This document shows, piece by piece, positions 17,943-25,002 of a DNA stretch of 37,606 nt. Made by a program: the position numbers and the translations under genes. Position 1 is the first letter of the stretch. Every line of letters begins with the position of its first letter. The stretch spans positions 1 to 37,606 of the IMG/VR virus record IMGVR_UViG_3300042564_004697. One strand, 5' to 3'. This stretch comes from a virus. A model generated the notes under the pieces. The model saw only the letters and a list, made by a program, of their open reading frames with translations. It was not told the origin of the DNA and searched no databases.

Positions 17943-18347
17943 ATGTCCAAAACTGTAAAACTCAAACCTTTCGAAAAACTTTTGACATTGATGGTCTCAG
18001 GCGAACCTGTTACCAAAGATGAAATTGATGCCAAGATTGGCTCAGAAATTTATATGTACCGATTGTCTACATATATTTGGCACATTAAGACAATTGCCAA
18101 TGGTGCAGTTCGTGCGATTAAAGATGGCCGACAAGTCGTTGGTTATCAACTAATCAATGTTGACGAAGTTAAGTCCTACTTGAGTTCAATTGGCATTGCC
18201 GATTCAACATGGGTTCCAGGTCAAAAGGTTAAAAAGCCGTCATCTGCCAAATTGGTTGCTCAGACTGGTGCCACACCAATGCCAGCAATTGTTGAACCTG
18301 CCACTGAAGATGTTCAAATAGATGAAACTGCCGGACAGACTACTTGA
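17943..18347 (+). CDS. Putative phage transcription regulator
   Basis: A 134-residue protein. Residues 1-75 look like a winged helix: PFEKLLTLMVSGEPVTKDEIDAKIG, then YMYRLSTYIWHIKTIANGAVRAI and KDGRQVVGYQLINV. The basic C-terminal linker WVPGQKVKKPSSAK and an acidic tail follow. From memory, similar proteins of T4-like phages are annotated as helix-turn-helix or hypothetical. Its own consensus promoter fits a regulator made early. Confidence 0.6.
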   Translation: MSKTVKLKPFEKLLTLMVSGEPVTKDEIDAKIGSEIYMYRLSTYIWHIKTIANGAVRAIKDGRQVVGYQLINVDEVKSYLSSIGIADSTWVPGQKVKKPSSAKLVAQTGATPMPAIVEPATEDVQIDETAGQTT

Positions 18348-18468
18348 TTGCATAGAAGATTTGCATAACAACATTGATTCCGCAGCATTTGTATGTGTTG
18401 CGGTTTTAATCAATGTTTCTTTCGTTTGTGTGATTGTCTTAGCTTTATATGAATATTTTTTATCTTGA
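18322..18468 (+). CDS. 48-residue single-helix membrane peptide
   Basis: MKLPDRLLDCIEDLHNNIDS followed by AAFVCVAVLINVSFVCVIVLALYEYFLS: a soluble N-terminal helix and one membrane helix. The gene overlaps the regulator upstream by 26 bases and the next gene by 20 bases, in other frames, a dense arrangement seen for small phage membrane peptides. Function unknown. Confidence 0.5.
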   Translation: MKLPDRLLDCIEDLHNNIDSAAFVCVAVLINVSFVCVIVLALYEYFLS

Positions 18469-18997
18469 CCGCGATGTTATAAAATGTGCAGAAATGCATA
18501 ACGATAAACATTGCGTAAAGATGATACTTGAATATGCTCAGTTACTTTCTACTGCTCATCGTGTTCTTGATGGTACTCTGTCTATTGGCCTCTCTGAAAC
18601 TGGTCGCAAACAAAGCAGATATGTTCTTTCTGACGGCCGTGAGTCTTTGCTTTATATTGCTACTCATCTCAATCATCCTTCAGCAGTTTGGGTAAGACAG
18701 TCGGCCGAGAATTATCTTTGGCTTGCAAACATGTTGATTGCATTGTGTGAAGAGTATACCTATCGTTATGGTAAAGTGCATAAAACTGAAAGAGATGGGC
18801 TTGCTTATGTTCTACTTAAAAACATTCCTCATAATATTCGGAATAGTGGTTTTACACAACCTACTCCTGCAATGCCTGATGAAGTGAAAATTGTTGGTGA
18901 TTCTTTGGCATCTTATAGAAATTACTATATAAAGAACAAGGCGCATTTAGCGTCTTGGAAAAAACGAAATATTCCGGAGTGGTATGCCAACATATAG
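18449..18997 (+). CDS. Conserved T4-like phage protein (MNIFYLDxD type)
   Basis: A 182-residue protein. MNIFYLDRDVIKCAEMHNDKH is followed by CVKMILEYAQLLSTAHRVLDG, then THLNHPSAVWVRQSAENYLWL, YRYGKVH, and GFTQPTPAMPDE plus YRNYYIKNKAHLASWKKR. From memory this is a well-conserved family of T4-like phages. The DKH-C-VKM and NHPS-x-W-x-R-x-S blocks look like an active site, with conserved His, Asp and Arg, but no reaction is known to me. Weak resemblance to pyrimidine-dimer glycosylase-type proteins is not enough for a call. Confidence 0.78.
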   Translation: MNIFYLDRDVIKCAEMHNDKHCVKMILEYAQLLSTAHRVLDGTLSIGLSETGRKQSRYVLSDGRESLLYIATHLNHPSAVWVRQSAENYLWLANMLIALCEEYTYRYGKVHKTERDGLAYVLLKNIPHNIRNSGFTQPTPAMPDEVKIVGDSLASYRNYYIKNKAHLASWKKRNIPEWYANI

Positions 18998-19304
18998 CTT
19001 TTTAAACACCGAAACAGGTGAAAATTTTGATTCATTTATGAGCTTTGCTGCTCGTGAAGATTATTTGAATGAGAATAAACACATTCAAACCCTCGTAACA
19101 GCACCAGCAATTGTTTCTGGTGTTTCAACTTCAATGCAAAATCGGGTACCTGATGGTTTCAAAGAAGTGTTATCTAAGGTTGCAGAAGCACATCCTGCCA
19201 GCACTGTTGCTGATAGATATGGCCAGAAGTCGATTAAACAGGTGCAGACCGAACAAATTGTTAAGAAGCACGTTGAAAAAATTGTAAAGAAAACGAAAAC
19301 TTGA
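18984..19304 (+). CDS. FmdB-like phage protein lacking the zinc cysteines
   Basis: A 106-residue protein beginning MPTYSFLNTETGENFDSFMS, as FmdB-type zinc-ribbon proteins do (MPTYxFxCxxCG), but with no Cys at all. The middle has ITAP-type TLVTAPAIVSG and the end DGFKEVLSKVAEAHP, ADRYGQKSIKQVQTEQIVKKH, typical of the T4-like phage version. Function unknown. It overlaps the gene before by 14 bases and the exonuclease gene by ATGA-type coupling. Confidence 0.72.
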   Translation: MPTYSFLNTETGENFDSFMSFAAREDYLNENKHIQTLVTAPAIVSGVSTSMQNRVPDGFKEVLSKVAEAHPASTVADRYGQKSIKQVQTEQIVKKHVEKIVKKTKT

Positions 19305-19975
19305 TGCCATTTAAATTTATACAATTGCCAGAGTTAGATTTTGACTTGAAGGCCGTTACAACAGAAGACGGCAGAAGATACAGTACACCGACTGGAGAAA
19401 TGTATCCATCGGTGACTACTATTTTGGCAGATTATAATAAGAAAGCCATTATGGAATGGCGTCAGCGAGTTGGTGCCGAACAAGCAAATAAGATTGCTAC
19501 ACGTGCTTCGAATCGTGGCACTAAATTGCACAGTTTATGTGAGACTTACTTATTGGGTAAATTGTTACCTGAAAAGATGGCATCATTAATGCCATTGGAC
19601 AAAATGATGTTTAAGCAATTGCGTCCAAAGTTGGACGAATTTGTTGATAATATCTATTGCCTTGAACAAGCGTTATATAGTCACCAGCTAAAGATGGCAG
19701 GTCGTGTGGACTTAATTGCTGAGTGGGATAATGAACTGGCAGTTATAGATTTTAAATCTTCTACCCGTGAAAAGAGTGAAGACAAGATTGAAAATTATTT
19801 TATGCAATGTACCGCATACGCTTTGATGTTTGAAGAAATTACAGGCAAAACTATAAATAAAATTGTGATAGCTATTGCCACCGAAGATGAAGTGCCGCAA
19901 ATTTTTATTAAAGATAAATCAAATTATATTAGCGGCCTAAATAAATACATACAAAATTATTGGGATAAAAGATGA
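19304..19975 (+). CDS. PD-(D/E)XK phage exonuclease
   Basis: A 223-residue nuclease. YSTPTGEMYPSVTTIL is followed by RGTKLHSLCETYL, then GRVDLIAEWDNELAVIDFKS: D of GRVDLIA and the D-x-K of VIDFKSS make the PD-(D/E)XK site, and YFMQCTAYALMFEE supplies the conserved Gln/Tyr helix. This arrangement is that of single-strand exonucleases of the MGME1/Cas4/RecB-nuclease group common in T4-like phages. It probably trims DNA in replication or recombination. ATG 19304 overlaps the previous stop. Confidence 0.82.
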   Translation: MPFKFIQLPELDFDLKAVTTEDGRRYSTPTGEMYPSVTTILADYNKKAIMEWRQRVGAEQANKIATRASNRGTKLHSLCETYLLGKLLPEKMASLMPLDKMMFKQLRPKLDEFVDNIYCLEQALYSHQLKMAGRVDLIAEWDNELAVIDFKSSTREKSEDKIENYFMQCTAYALMFEEITGKTINKIVIAIATEDEVPQIFIKDKSNYISGLNKYIQNYWDKR

Positions 19976-20619
19976 AAATTTATATTGGTCCTTATCGTGA
20001 TTGGATTGGTCCTTATCAGATCGCGGATAAACTATTTTTCTGGTTAACAAAAGACGAACGATTTAAAATTGGTGCTTGGCTGGGCGAGACCGATGGTAAA
20101 GATACTTGGTTGACAAAGTTCTGTGAATGGGTACAAAGTCATAAAAAACGCAAAGTGAATATTCGTATTGACAAATACGACACATGGTCAATGGATAGCA
20201 CACTAGCATATATTATTTTGCCCATGCTCAAACAATTACATGCAACAAAACACGGCGCTCCTTGTGTTGATGATGAAGATGTGCCAGAAGGTCTTTGCTT
20301 ACGCAGCACTGAAGCACCACCCAAAGAAAATGAATATTGTACTGATGACAATCATTTCAAACGTTGGGATTGGGTTCTTGAAGAAATGATTCAAGCCTTT
20401 GAGTGTAAAATTAATGAAAATTGGGAAGAAAAGTATTGGACTGGTACCAGTAAAATTGAATGGCGTGAATCTGATATAGAATATGATGGCGAAAAGACTT
20501 CACAAATGGTGGAGTTGGGTGACCGAAAATGTGATTGGGATGCATACAAAGCGCATGAGGCTCGAAACAATAACGGGTTTAGACTGTTTGGGAAATATTA
20601 CCAAGCTCTATGGGATTGA
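19972..20619 (+). CDS. Conserved T4-like phage protein (RIDKYDTWSMD type)
   Basis: A 215-residue protein with MKIYIGPYRDWIGPYQIAD, then RKVNIRIDKYDTWSMDSTLAY and IILPMLKQLHATKHGAP with VDDEDVPEGL, DDNHFKRWDWVLEEMIQAFE and a charged end. These blocks are, from memory, strongly conserved in T4-like phages of many hosts, without known function; acidic and aromatic residues dominate. It overlaps the nuclease gene by 4 bases. Confidence 0.78.
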   Translation: MKIYIGPYRDWIGPYQIADKLFFWLTKDERFKIGAWLGETDGKDTWLTKFCEWVQSHKKRKVNIRIDKYDTWSMDSTLAYIILPMLKQLHATKHGAPCVDDEDVPEGLCLRSTEAPPKENEYCTDDNHFKRWDWVLEEMIQAFECKINENWEEKYWTGTSKIEWRESDIEYDGEKTSQMVELGDRKCDWDAYKAHEARNNNGFRLFGKYYQALWD

Positions 20620-20652
20620 TCCGACTAAATAACTAAATAGTACATCACATTT

Positions 20653-20660
20653 TATAAGTA
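20653..20660 (+). promoter_or_regulatory. T4-type late promoter box
   Basis: TATAAGTA differs in one base from the T4 late consensus TATAAATA. In T4 the box spans -13 to -6, so +1 would be 20666, exactly the A of the adhesin ATG: a leaderless late message. Two ACTAAATA copies (20624-20631 and 20632-20639) precede it. Confidence 0.5.
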
Positions 20661-20665
20661 AAAAA

Positions 20666-21562
20666 ATGACTATTAAAGTATTTAACCCAGCAACCAACGG
20701 ACCATCATTAGCATTTGATGAAATCCAATCGGAATTTGGCGGAACCAATCCGATTGGCTTGGATGAGTATTACCGTGGCGCCGGCCGTGTCCCGTCACAT
20801 GTTACAGATGTACCAACATCGGGGCCAATTTCAGTAAGAAACTTTTACGGTACAAACCGGCGTGTAGTTATTCCACTGAACATAGCAACAAACACCTACA
20901 ATTACGATATATTCAACAACCGCGGTCCATCATACGTTGCCGGACTTTCTGATATCACTGTAACAGTTCCTAGTGGTGTTTTGGTTGGATCTACAGCAAC
21001 AAACGGATTCGCCATGCTGGTTCCAAACTCTTTTAATCCGGCTGACACGGTGACAATTGTAAACAACGGTGTAATTCAAGGCCGAGGCGGAGACGGCGGC
21101 GAATCACAATTCGCGGCTCAACCGGCCGGCGGCAATGCCGGCGGACCCGGCGGCAGCGCCTTGTGGGTGAATCGACCAACTACTATTCAAAATAACAGCG
21201 TTATTGCTGGTGGCGGAGGCGGCGGCGGCAGCGGTGCTGGTTGGACACCACAAAAAGGTTCTAGTGGTTGGGGCGGCGCCGGTGGCGGCGGCGCTGGATT
21301 TAATGGTGGTTCTGGTGGCGGCGGTCCATACGCTGCCTCCGCAGGTGACAGCGTTAATGGTGGCGCAGGTAATCCAGGCGACTTTGAGAACCATGCTGGT
21401 GGAACTGGTGGCGGCCGCGGTGCAGCAGGAGGAGTTGGCGGACTCACTGGCGGCCACAATCCTCGACCCGGTGGCGTTGGCGGCGCAGCGGGTAACTATG
21501 TTACTGGCGGTTTTAATGTTACATGGGTGTCGAATGGCACACGCTTGGGCCCAGCAGGTTAA
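20666..21562 (+). CDS. Glycine-rich tail-fibre adhesin
   Basis: A 298-residue virion protein. The N-terminal ATNGPSLAFDEIQSEFGG, then PIGLDEYYRGAGRVP and ISVRNFYG, is the attachment domain known from many tail-fibre proteins. Residues 75-140 are a strand-rich domain and 140-298 are glycine-rich (up to seven Gly in a row: GGGGGGGSGAGW), as in the polyglycine-sandwich receptor-binding tips of T2/S16 gp38-type adhesins. It probably recognises the host surface. The Gly-coding part is GC-rich, unlike its neighbours. Long frames on the other strand here are shadows. Confidence 0.8.
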   Translation: MTIKVFNPATNGPSLAFDEIQSEFGGTNPIGLDEYYRGAGRVPSHVTDVPTSGPISVRNFYGTNRRVVIPLNIATNTYNYDIFNNRGPSYVAGLSDITVTVPSGVLVGSTATNGFAMLVPNSFNPADTVTIVNNGVIQGRGGDGGESQFAAQPAGGNAGGPGGSALWVNRPTTIQNNSVIAGGGGGGGSGAGWTPQKGSSGWGGAGGGGAGFNGGSGGGGPYAASAGDSVNGGAGNPGDFENHAGGTGGGRGAAGGVGGLTGGHNPRPGGVGGAAGNYVTGGFNVTWVSNGTRLGPAG

Positions 21563-21594
21563 ATTGAAATAAATTGAAATAAATTGGAGTAAAT

Positions 21595-21933
21595 ATGAAC
21601 AGTGTTAAATTTAAAATCAAGAGCTACGAAGAGGATACTAACTCGTTAATAATCTCGTTTGCTTCGGATACAACAGCAAGCCAAGACCCGGAAGCCTATA
21701 CAGCGTATGCGTTTCAGCCACTGACTATGTGGCCAGATATAACTGACATGACAGAACTAAAAAAAGAATTGGCTAAAGCAGGAATGTGGCACGCCCAGCA
21801 GCAAGAGGCCAAAGAAAAGTTTGTTGTTGACTCAGCACGTGTTGCAGCACTTAAATCGCTGGTAGGTCAAACGCACGAATTCACTGTTGCCGAACTTACC
21901 ACTACCTTCACAACTCCTTTTGATACGGTGTAA
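21595..21933 (+). CDS. Tail-fibre-associated protein
   Basis: A 112-residue protein (VKFKIKSYEEDTNSLIISFA, SDTTASQDPEAYTAYAFQPL, TMWPD, then a helical tail). From memory, the ISFASDTTASQDPE-x-Y-x-x-x-A-Y-QP-x-x-M-W-P-D block is repeatedly found next to tail-fibre genes of T4-like phages, so a chaperone or a small fibre subunit is likely. It is preceded by AAATTGAAAT copies and a GGAG SD. Confidence 0.6.
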   Translation: MNSVKFKIKSYEEDTNSLIISFASDTTASQDPEAYTAYAFQPLTMWPDITDMTELKKELAKAGMWHAQQQEAKEKFVVDSARVAALKSLVGQTHEFTVAELTTTFTTPFDTV

Positions 21934-21935
21934 AT

Positions 21936-22409
21936 ATGATACGCAAACCATTTTCAGCCTTTGGCCGAATCCTTTACGCCAACTACTACGAAGCTGGATA
22001 CACGGGAGAGGCGGCCACCTTTTCCGCCAGCGATAACATTTTGTTTTTTAGTGAAGGTAGTTTTACTGTTCTAGACAAAATAACAGGCGAAGTTGTGCAT
22101 GAACTCGTTCCCGGAGCAATCAACATGGGTGAGTACGAAGACCGGATGTTTAACTGTGTTTGCAATGTGGCCAGCGTGTTTTGGTGCTACGACCCAAAGG
22201 TCAACCAAAATTATATTCCTGTCATTGATTCGCTTATTGTAAAGCGGGGGGAGTCAGTCGCGCTTCCGACAGGAACAAATTTGTTCCTTTGCTCAGGTAC
22301 ATTGCAAATCAACGATGCAACTTGTGTGGCTCCGCGTCAAATTCATGTGCGCTCTGTAGGCACTACGGCTACAGCAACCGAAGATGTGTACGGGTTAGTA
22401 TTTAAGTAA
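21936..22409 (+). CDS. Hypothetical protein next to the adhesin
   Basis: A 157-residue protein with predicted strands (ILFFSEGSFTVLDKITGEVVH, then DSLIVKRGESVALPTGTNLF and LCSGTLQI). The C-terminal half reads like a small cupin or other beta-barrel (VKRGESVALPTGTNLF) but lacks a clear metal-binding triad. Position between the adhesin and the oxygenases suggests a tail-related role. The 74 bases after it (22410-22483) carry no gene. Confidence 0.5.
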   Translation: MIRKPFSAFGRILYANYYEAGYTGEAATFSASDNILFFSEGSFTVLDKITGEVVHELVPGAINMGEYEDRMFNCVCNVASVFWCYDPKVNQNYIPVIDSLIVKRGESVALPTGTNLFLCSGTLQINDATCVAPRQIHVRSVGTTATATEDVYGLVFK

Positions 22410-22483
22410 AACTTGCTGCCAAACAAAGCACGGCGAATGTTGTCGTTCTGATTTAATAAATTAAAATATGATGAGGTGTTTGA

Positions 22484-23044
22484 ATGATCCGCAATCAAAT
22501 GATTATGGAGGTTGAGGTTGACAATGGTAGGAAGCTGCGTATATACGACAACATTTTTGACATGGAGTACAGGAACAACCTGTATGCGTTTGCACTTGCG
22601 TCAAAGTTTCAAATTGGCTGGGCAGATGGCTCCATTATTGAGAACAAGAAGCATCAGTTCCTGCACTCAGTTTTTTCTGCTGATGACTTAGCAAAAATTC
22701 AGATTGTGGAACGATTGAGCAAGACACCCGCTGCACAAGAGATGGTCGGGTATAAGCTTGCTAAGTGCGTATTAAATCTATCTACTCCAGCAGATGTAAA
22801 TTTTGTTCACGCGCATCCGGAAGATAAAGTCCTACTTTACTACGTCAACTTGGAATGGCATGATGGTTGGCATGGAGAAACTTTATTTTTTGATGAGGCA
22901 GGTAAGGACATTATGTTCGCTAGCGCGTACACACCAGGCAGACTAATTGTGTTTGATGCCAAGATTCCACACACTATTCGACCACAGTCTCATCTATCCG
23001 CTTTCTACCGCTTTACGCTTGCATTGGTATACACGAAATGTTGA
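22484..23044 (+). CDS. 2-oxoglutarate/Fe(II) oxygenase 1
   Basis: A 186-residue protein. NFVHAHPEDKVLLYYVNLEW, WHGETLFFDE and PGRLIVFDAKIPHTIRP, then FYRFTLAL, follow the order of phage double-stranded beta-helix oxygenases: the proximal His/acid in HAHPED (109-114), distal H163 and Arg for 2-oxoglutarate near R176. The HxD is not canonical (HPED/HAH), so catalysis is probable but not certain. It would hydroxylate an unknown protein or nucleic acid. It overlaps the next oxygenase gene. Confidence 0.7.
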   Translation: MIRNQMIMEVEVDNGRKLRIYDNIFDMEYRNNLYAFALASKFQIGWADGSIIENKKHQFLHSVFSADDLAKIQIVERLSKTPAAQEMVGYKLAKCVLNLSTPADVNFVHAHPEDKVLLYYVNLEWHDGWHGETLFFDEAGKDIMFASAYTPGRLIVFDAKIPHTIRPQSHLSAFYRFTLALVYTKC

Positions 23045-23520
23045 TAATTATAGATGATGTTTTGAACACAGAAAAACTTAAGATTACTCAGGAGTATTTT
23101 AACTATCCGGACAATCGTAAAATGCATTGGGTTGATGGCAGCCTAGACGAATGTATGACCGGCGGAACTCCGATGGCGGATATTTTAGCGCATGTACGCT
23201 GCGCTTTTGATTTAAAAGATATGAGTGGCGCCGAGCAGTGGGCTCACCACGGTACCAAACCTAATTGGCATATCGACAAGGACGAAACTCTGGTGAATAC
23301 CACAGGTGAAATAGCTATGCCTATTTGTAGCATTGTCTTTTATGCTGACGTACAATATTTGAAAGGTGGTAAATTTATGACTAATTCGATTTCTGTCACA
23401 CCAAAAACCAATCGACTGATTGCTTTTAGTCCTGGTGTAGAACATGGCGTTGAGGACTATACTGGTACTCGAATGTCTATTGCAATAAATCCTTGGGCTA
23501 AGAAACCGAGGGGATATTAA
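23038..23520 (+). CDS. 2-oxoglutarate/Fe(II) oxygenase 2
   Basis: A 160-residue oxygenase with canonical metal ligands: H78-x-D80 in WHIDKD and H136 in GVEHGVEDYTGTRMSIAIN, with R145 for 2-oxoglutarate. The LKGGKF segment before the distal strand is typical. It overlaps oxygenase 1 by 7 bases and oxygenase 3 by one (TAATG). The substrate is unknown; adhesin or tail proteins are the nearest candidates. Confidence 0.82.
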   Translation: MLIIIDDVLNTEKLKITQEYFNYPDNRKMHWVDGSLDECMTGGTPMADILAHVRCAFDLKDMSGAEQWAHHGTKPNWHIDKDETLVNTTGEIAMPICSIVFYADVQYLKGGKFMTNSISVTPKTNRLIAFSPGVEHGVEDYTGTRMSIAINPWAKKPRGY

Positions 23521-24110
23521 TGTTGTATCCAATTGAACCTGTTAACGGTTTTGGTAAAGACGAAATGGCCCTCTGGGATGGGTTTTTAACCGATGCAGAG
23601 ATTAATCTATTGTTAGCGCAGCCTGAGTGGTTAGCAACTGAAAAGGCGGCCGTTGGTATTGGTACTGTGAATGATGATGTACGTATAACGCAAGTTGGTT
23701 GGTTAGGGCCGAAGGCAGAACTTCTGCCTATTTGGGAAAAACTGTCCAAGATTGTGGCCGAAGTGAACCGCCGGTTTTTTCAGTTTGACTTGACTGGTTT
23801 TTATGAACCAATGCAGATCGGCATTTACAGTTCTGATAACAAAGGACATTACGACTGGCACACAGATGCCAGTGCTAAAGATACTAACGCTCCACGCAAA
23901 CTGTCTATTGCTCTGATGTTGTCAGATCAGTCGGAGTTTGAAGGAGGAGAATTTCAAGTGCGAGTATCCACAGATACACCACAGACATTGGAAACCAAGC
24001 GAGGTAGAGCATGGTTTTTTCCATCGTATGTTATGCACCGAGTGCAGCCAGTCACTAAAGGAGTGCGGCGCTCTCTTGTGATTTGGGTTGGTGGCCCTCC
24101 GTTTAAATGA
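23520..24110 (+). CDS. 2-oxoglutarate/Fe(II) oxygenase 3 (PKHD-type)
   Basis: A 196-residue prolyl-4-hydroxylase-like (PiuC/PKHD family) enzyme. GHYDWHTDAS gives H114-x-D116, SEFEGGEFQV follows, then GRAWFFPSYVMHRVQPVTKG with H173 and the R184-S motif for 2-oxoglutarate, ending VIWVGGPPF. The arrangement is complete. It is the third, clearly diverged oxygenase in a row. The tmRNA acceptor piece starts directly after its stop codon. Confidence 0.88.
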   Translation: MLYPIEPVNGFGKDEMALWDGFLTDAEINLLLAQPEWLATEKAAVGIGTVNDDVRITQVGWLGPKAELLPIWEKLSKIVAEVNRRFFQFDLTGFYEPMQIGIYSSDNKGHYDWHTDASAKDTNAPRKLSIALMLSDQSEFEGGEFQVRVSTDTPQTLETKRGRAWFFPSYVMHRVQPVTKGVRRSLVIWVGGPPFK

Positions 24111-24175
24111 ATGGTAGTAAACTAATTTTTTGAAAAGTGTTCTGGACGCGGGTTCGACTCCCGCCAGGTCCACCA
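24111..24175 (+). ncRNA. ssrA: Permuted tmRNA, acceptor (3') piece
   Basis: GGACGCGGG-TTCGACT-CCCGCC (24144-24165), followed by CAGGTCC-A-CCA (24165-24175), is the 3' tRNA-like part of tmRNA and nearly identical to the E. coli end. The acceptor strand CAGGTCC (24165-24171) pairs over all seven positions with GGGCCTG (24230-24236), which lies downstream: the two halves are in permuted order. TTCTGG (24140-24145) can pair with CCAGTA of the coding piece to form helix P2. The 5' end of this piece is set at the preceding stop codon only for convenience. Confidence 0.88.
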
Positions 24176-24229
24176 AAAGCATACTGGACTGGGAGTATTT
24201 TGTAAAAAGACCTCTGGTATGCTTTTGAT
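24174..24229 (+). other. Intervening segment of the permuted tmRNA
   Basis: The bases between the two tmRNA pieces. CAAAAGCATAC (24174-24184) and GTATGCTTTTG (24217-24227) form a perfect 11-bp stem that begins at the CCA and ends three bases before the coding piece, so it would stack on the acceptor stem and hold both pieces together before processing. The segment 24176-24229 is expected to be removed. Confidence 0.75.
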
Positions 24230-24420
24230 GGGCCTGCCATGGTTTCGACAGGGCAACCAGTATGAATATTGGCTACTCGGGAATGCAGAACCCGTAGGAT
24301 TGAGGTAACTCGGTCGTAGAAGCAAAAAAATAAATGCAAATGACGAAAGTTACGCATTGGCAGCCTAAACGCTGACTAGGGTTTTTATAGGTTTCCTCGT
24401 AACAGAATAACCTATTAATT
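24230..24420 (+). ncRNA. ssrA: Permuted tmRNA, coding (5') piece, tag ANDESYALAA
   Basis: It starts GGGCCTGCCATGGTTTCGAC, the conserved 5' end of tmRNA. The tag frame begins with resume codon GCA at 24336 after an A-rich stretch and reads ANDESYALAA, stop TAA at 24366-24368; E. coli has ANDENYALAA. A hairpin ATAGGTT/AACCTAT (24387-24393 with 24409-24415) lies near the 3' end, which I place around 24420. It rescues stalled ribosomes with SmpB and marks peptides for ClpXP-type proteases. No one-piece 3' end follows; the next gene starts at 24443. Confidence 0.9.
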
Positions 24421-24442
24421 TTAACTTATATAAGGAATTAAT

Positions 24443-24604
24443 ATGAAATCGATTATCGCACTAGTAATGTTGGCATTCGCAACTGTTTCTTTCGCAGCTG
24501 AACCTGCAAAGAAAGAAGAAGCTAAACCGGCAGCCAAAAAAGAAGAAGTTAAGCCTGCAGCTAAGAAAGCTGAACCGGCTAAAACTGAACCTGCAAAAAA
24601 ATAA
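24443..24604 (+). CDS. Exported Lys/Ala-rich peptide
   Basis: A 53-residue protein with a clear signal peptide (MKSIIALVMLAFATVSFA, cleaved after SFA). The mature part is a low-complexity repeat of EPAKKEEAKPAAKKEE type, like a TonB linker or histone-H1 tail. It would be periplasmic and cationic/zwitterionic, able to bind peptidoglycan or nucleic acid. SD AAGGAAT at 24430-24436. It is the first gene after the tmRNA. Function unknown. Confidence 0.65.
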   Translation: MKSIIALVMLAFATVSFAAEPAKKEEAKPAAKKEEVKPAAKKAEPAKTEPAKK

Positions 24605-24681
24605 TACCTATATAATAGACAATGGGTTGGTGGATCCCAATAAAACCACCATTTTACACTCATACACACAAGGAGATTATA

Positions 24682-24951
24682 ATGAGTAATATGACACCGT
24701 TCGAGATCCGTCTAGAACTTTTAAAACTTGGCAAAGACATGCTCGAACAAGAGTATATGTCAAAACGCGAAGTTGCACACAATAACTGGCAGGTAGCTTC
24801 CGAGAATGCTCGCACTCAAGGACAACAGTTACCGAATCAGCCAGAATATCCACCATTCCCATCGGAACAAGAAATCATTGCCAAGGCGCAAGCTTTAAAT
24901 GGTTTCGTTTCAAACATTCCTGAGCCCGTTAAGGTCTCTAAGAAATTGTAA
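24682..24951 (+). CDS. Conserved T4-like phage protein (MTPFEIRLELLKLA type)
   Basis: An 89-residue helical protein: MSNMTPFEIRLELLKLGKDMLEQEY, then a polar linker with PNQPEYPPFPSEQEIIAKAQALNGF. From memory this is a well-conserved small protein near the gene 32 region of cyanophage-type T4 relatives, with no known role. SD AAGGAGA gives ATG 24682; the frame is open further upstream but unlikely to be used. The 77 bases before it hold the CTATATAATAGA box. Confidence 0.78.
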   Translation: MSNMTPFEIRLELLKLGKDMLEQEYMSKREVAHNNWQVASENARTQGQQLPNQPEYPPFPSEQEIIAKAQALNGFVSNIPEPVKVSKKL

Positions 24952-24958
24952 GGGGAAG

Positions 24959-24980
24959 ATAGGCCGTTTATTCGGCCTAT
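24959..24980 (+). terminator. Hairpin, possible weak terminator
   Basis: ATAGGCCG (24959-24966) pairs with CGGCCTAT (24973-24980) around TTTATT, 8 perfect pairs. Only two T follow, so it may protect mRNA ends or attenuate rather than terminate. It lies between the genes at 24682 and 25003. Confidence 0.5.
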
Positions 24981-25002
24981 TTCACACACAGAAAGGAATC
25001 AA

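Noticed and set aside
21104-21572. Long open frames on both strands within the adhesin gene (Ala/Pro/Thr-rich)
   Set aside because: Shadows of the GC-rich polyglycine coding region; the plus-strand adhesin frame explains them.
24111-24175. A 27th tRNA gene with acceptor end CAGGTCCACCA
   Set aside because: No D-arm or anticodon arm stands before the T-arm; the acceptor partner and the tag frame lie downstream, so it is the tmRNA acceptor piece.
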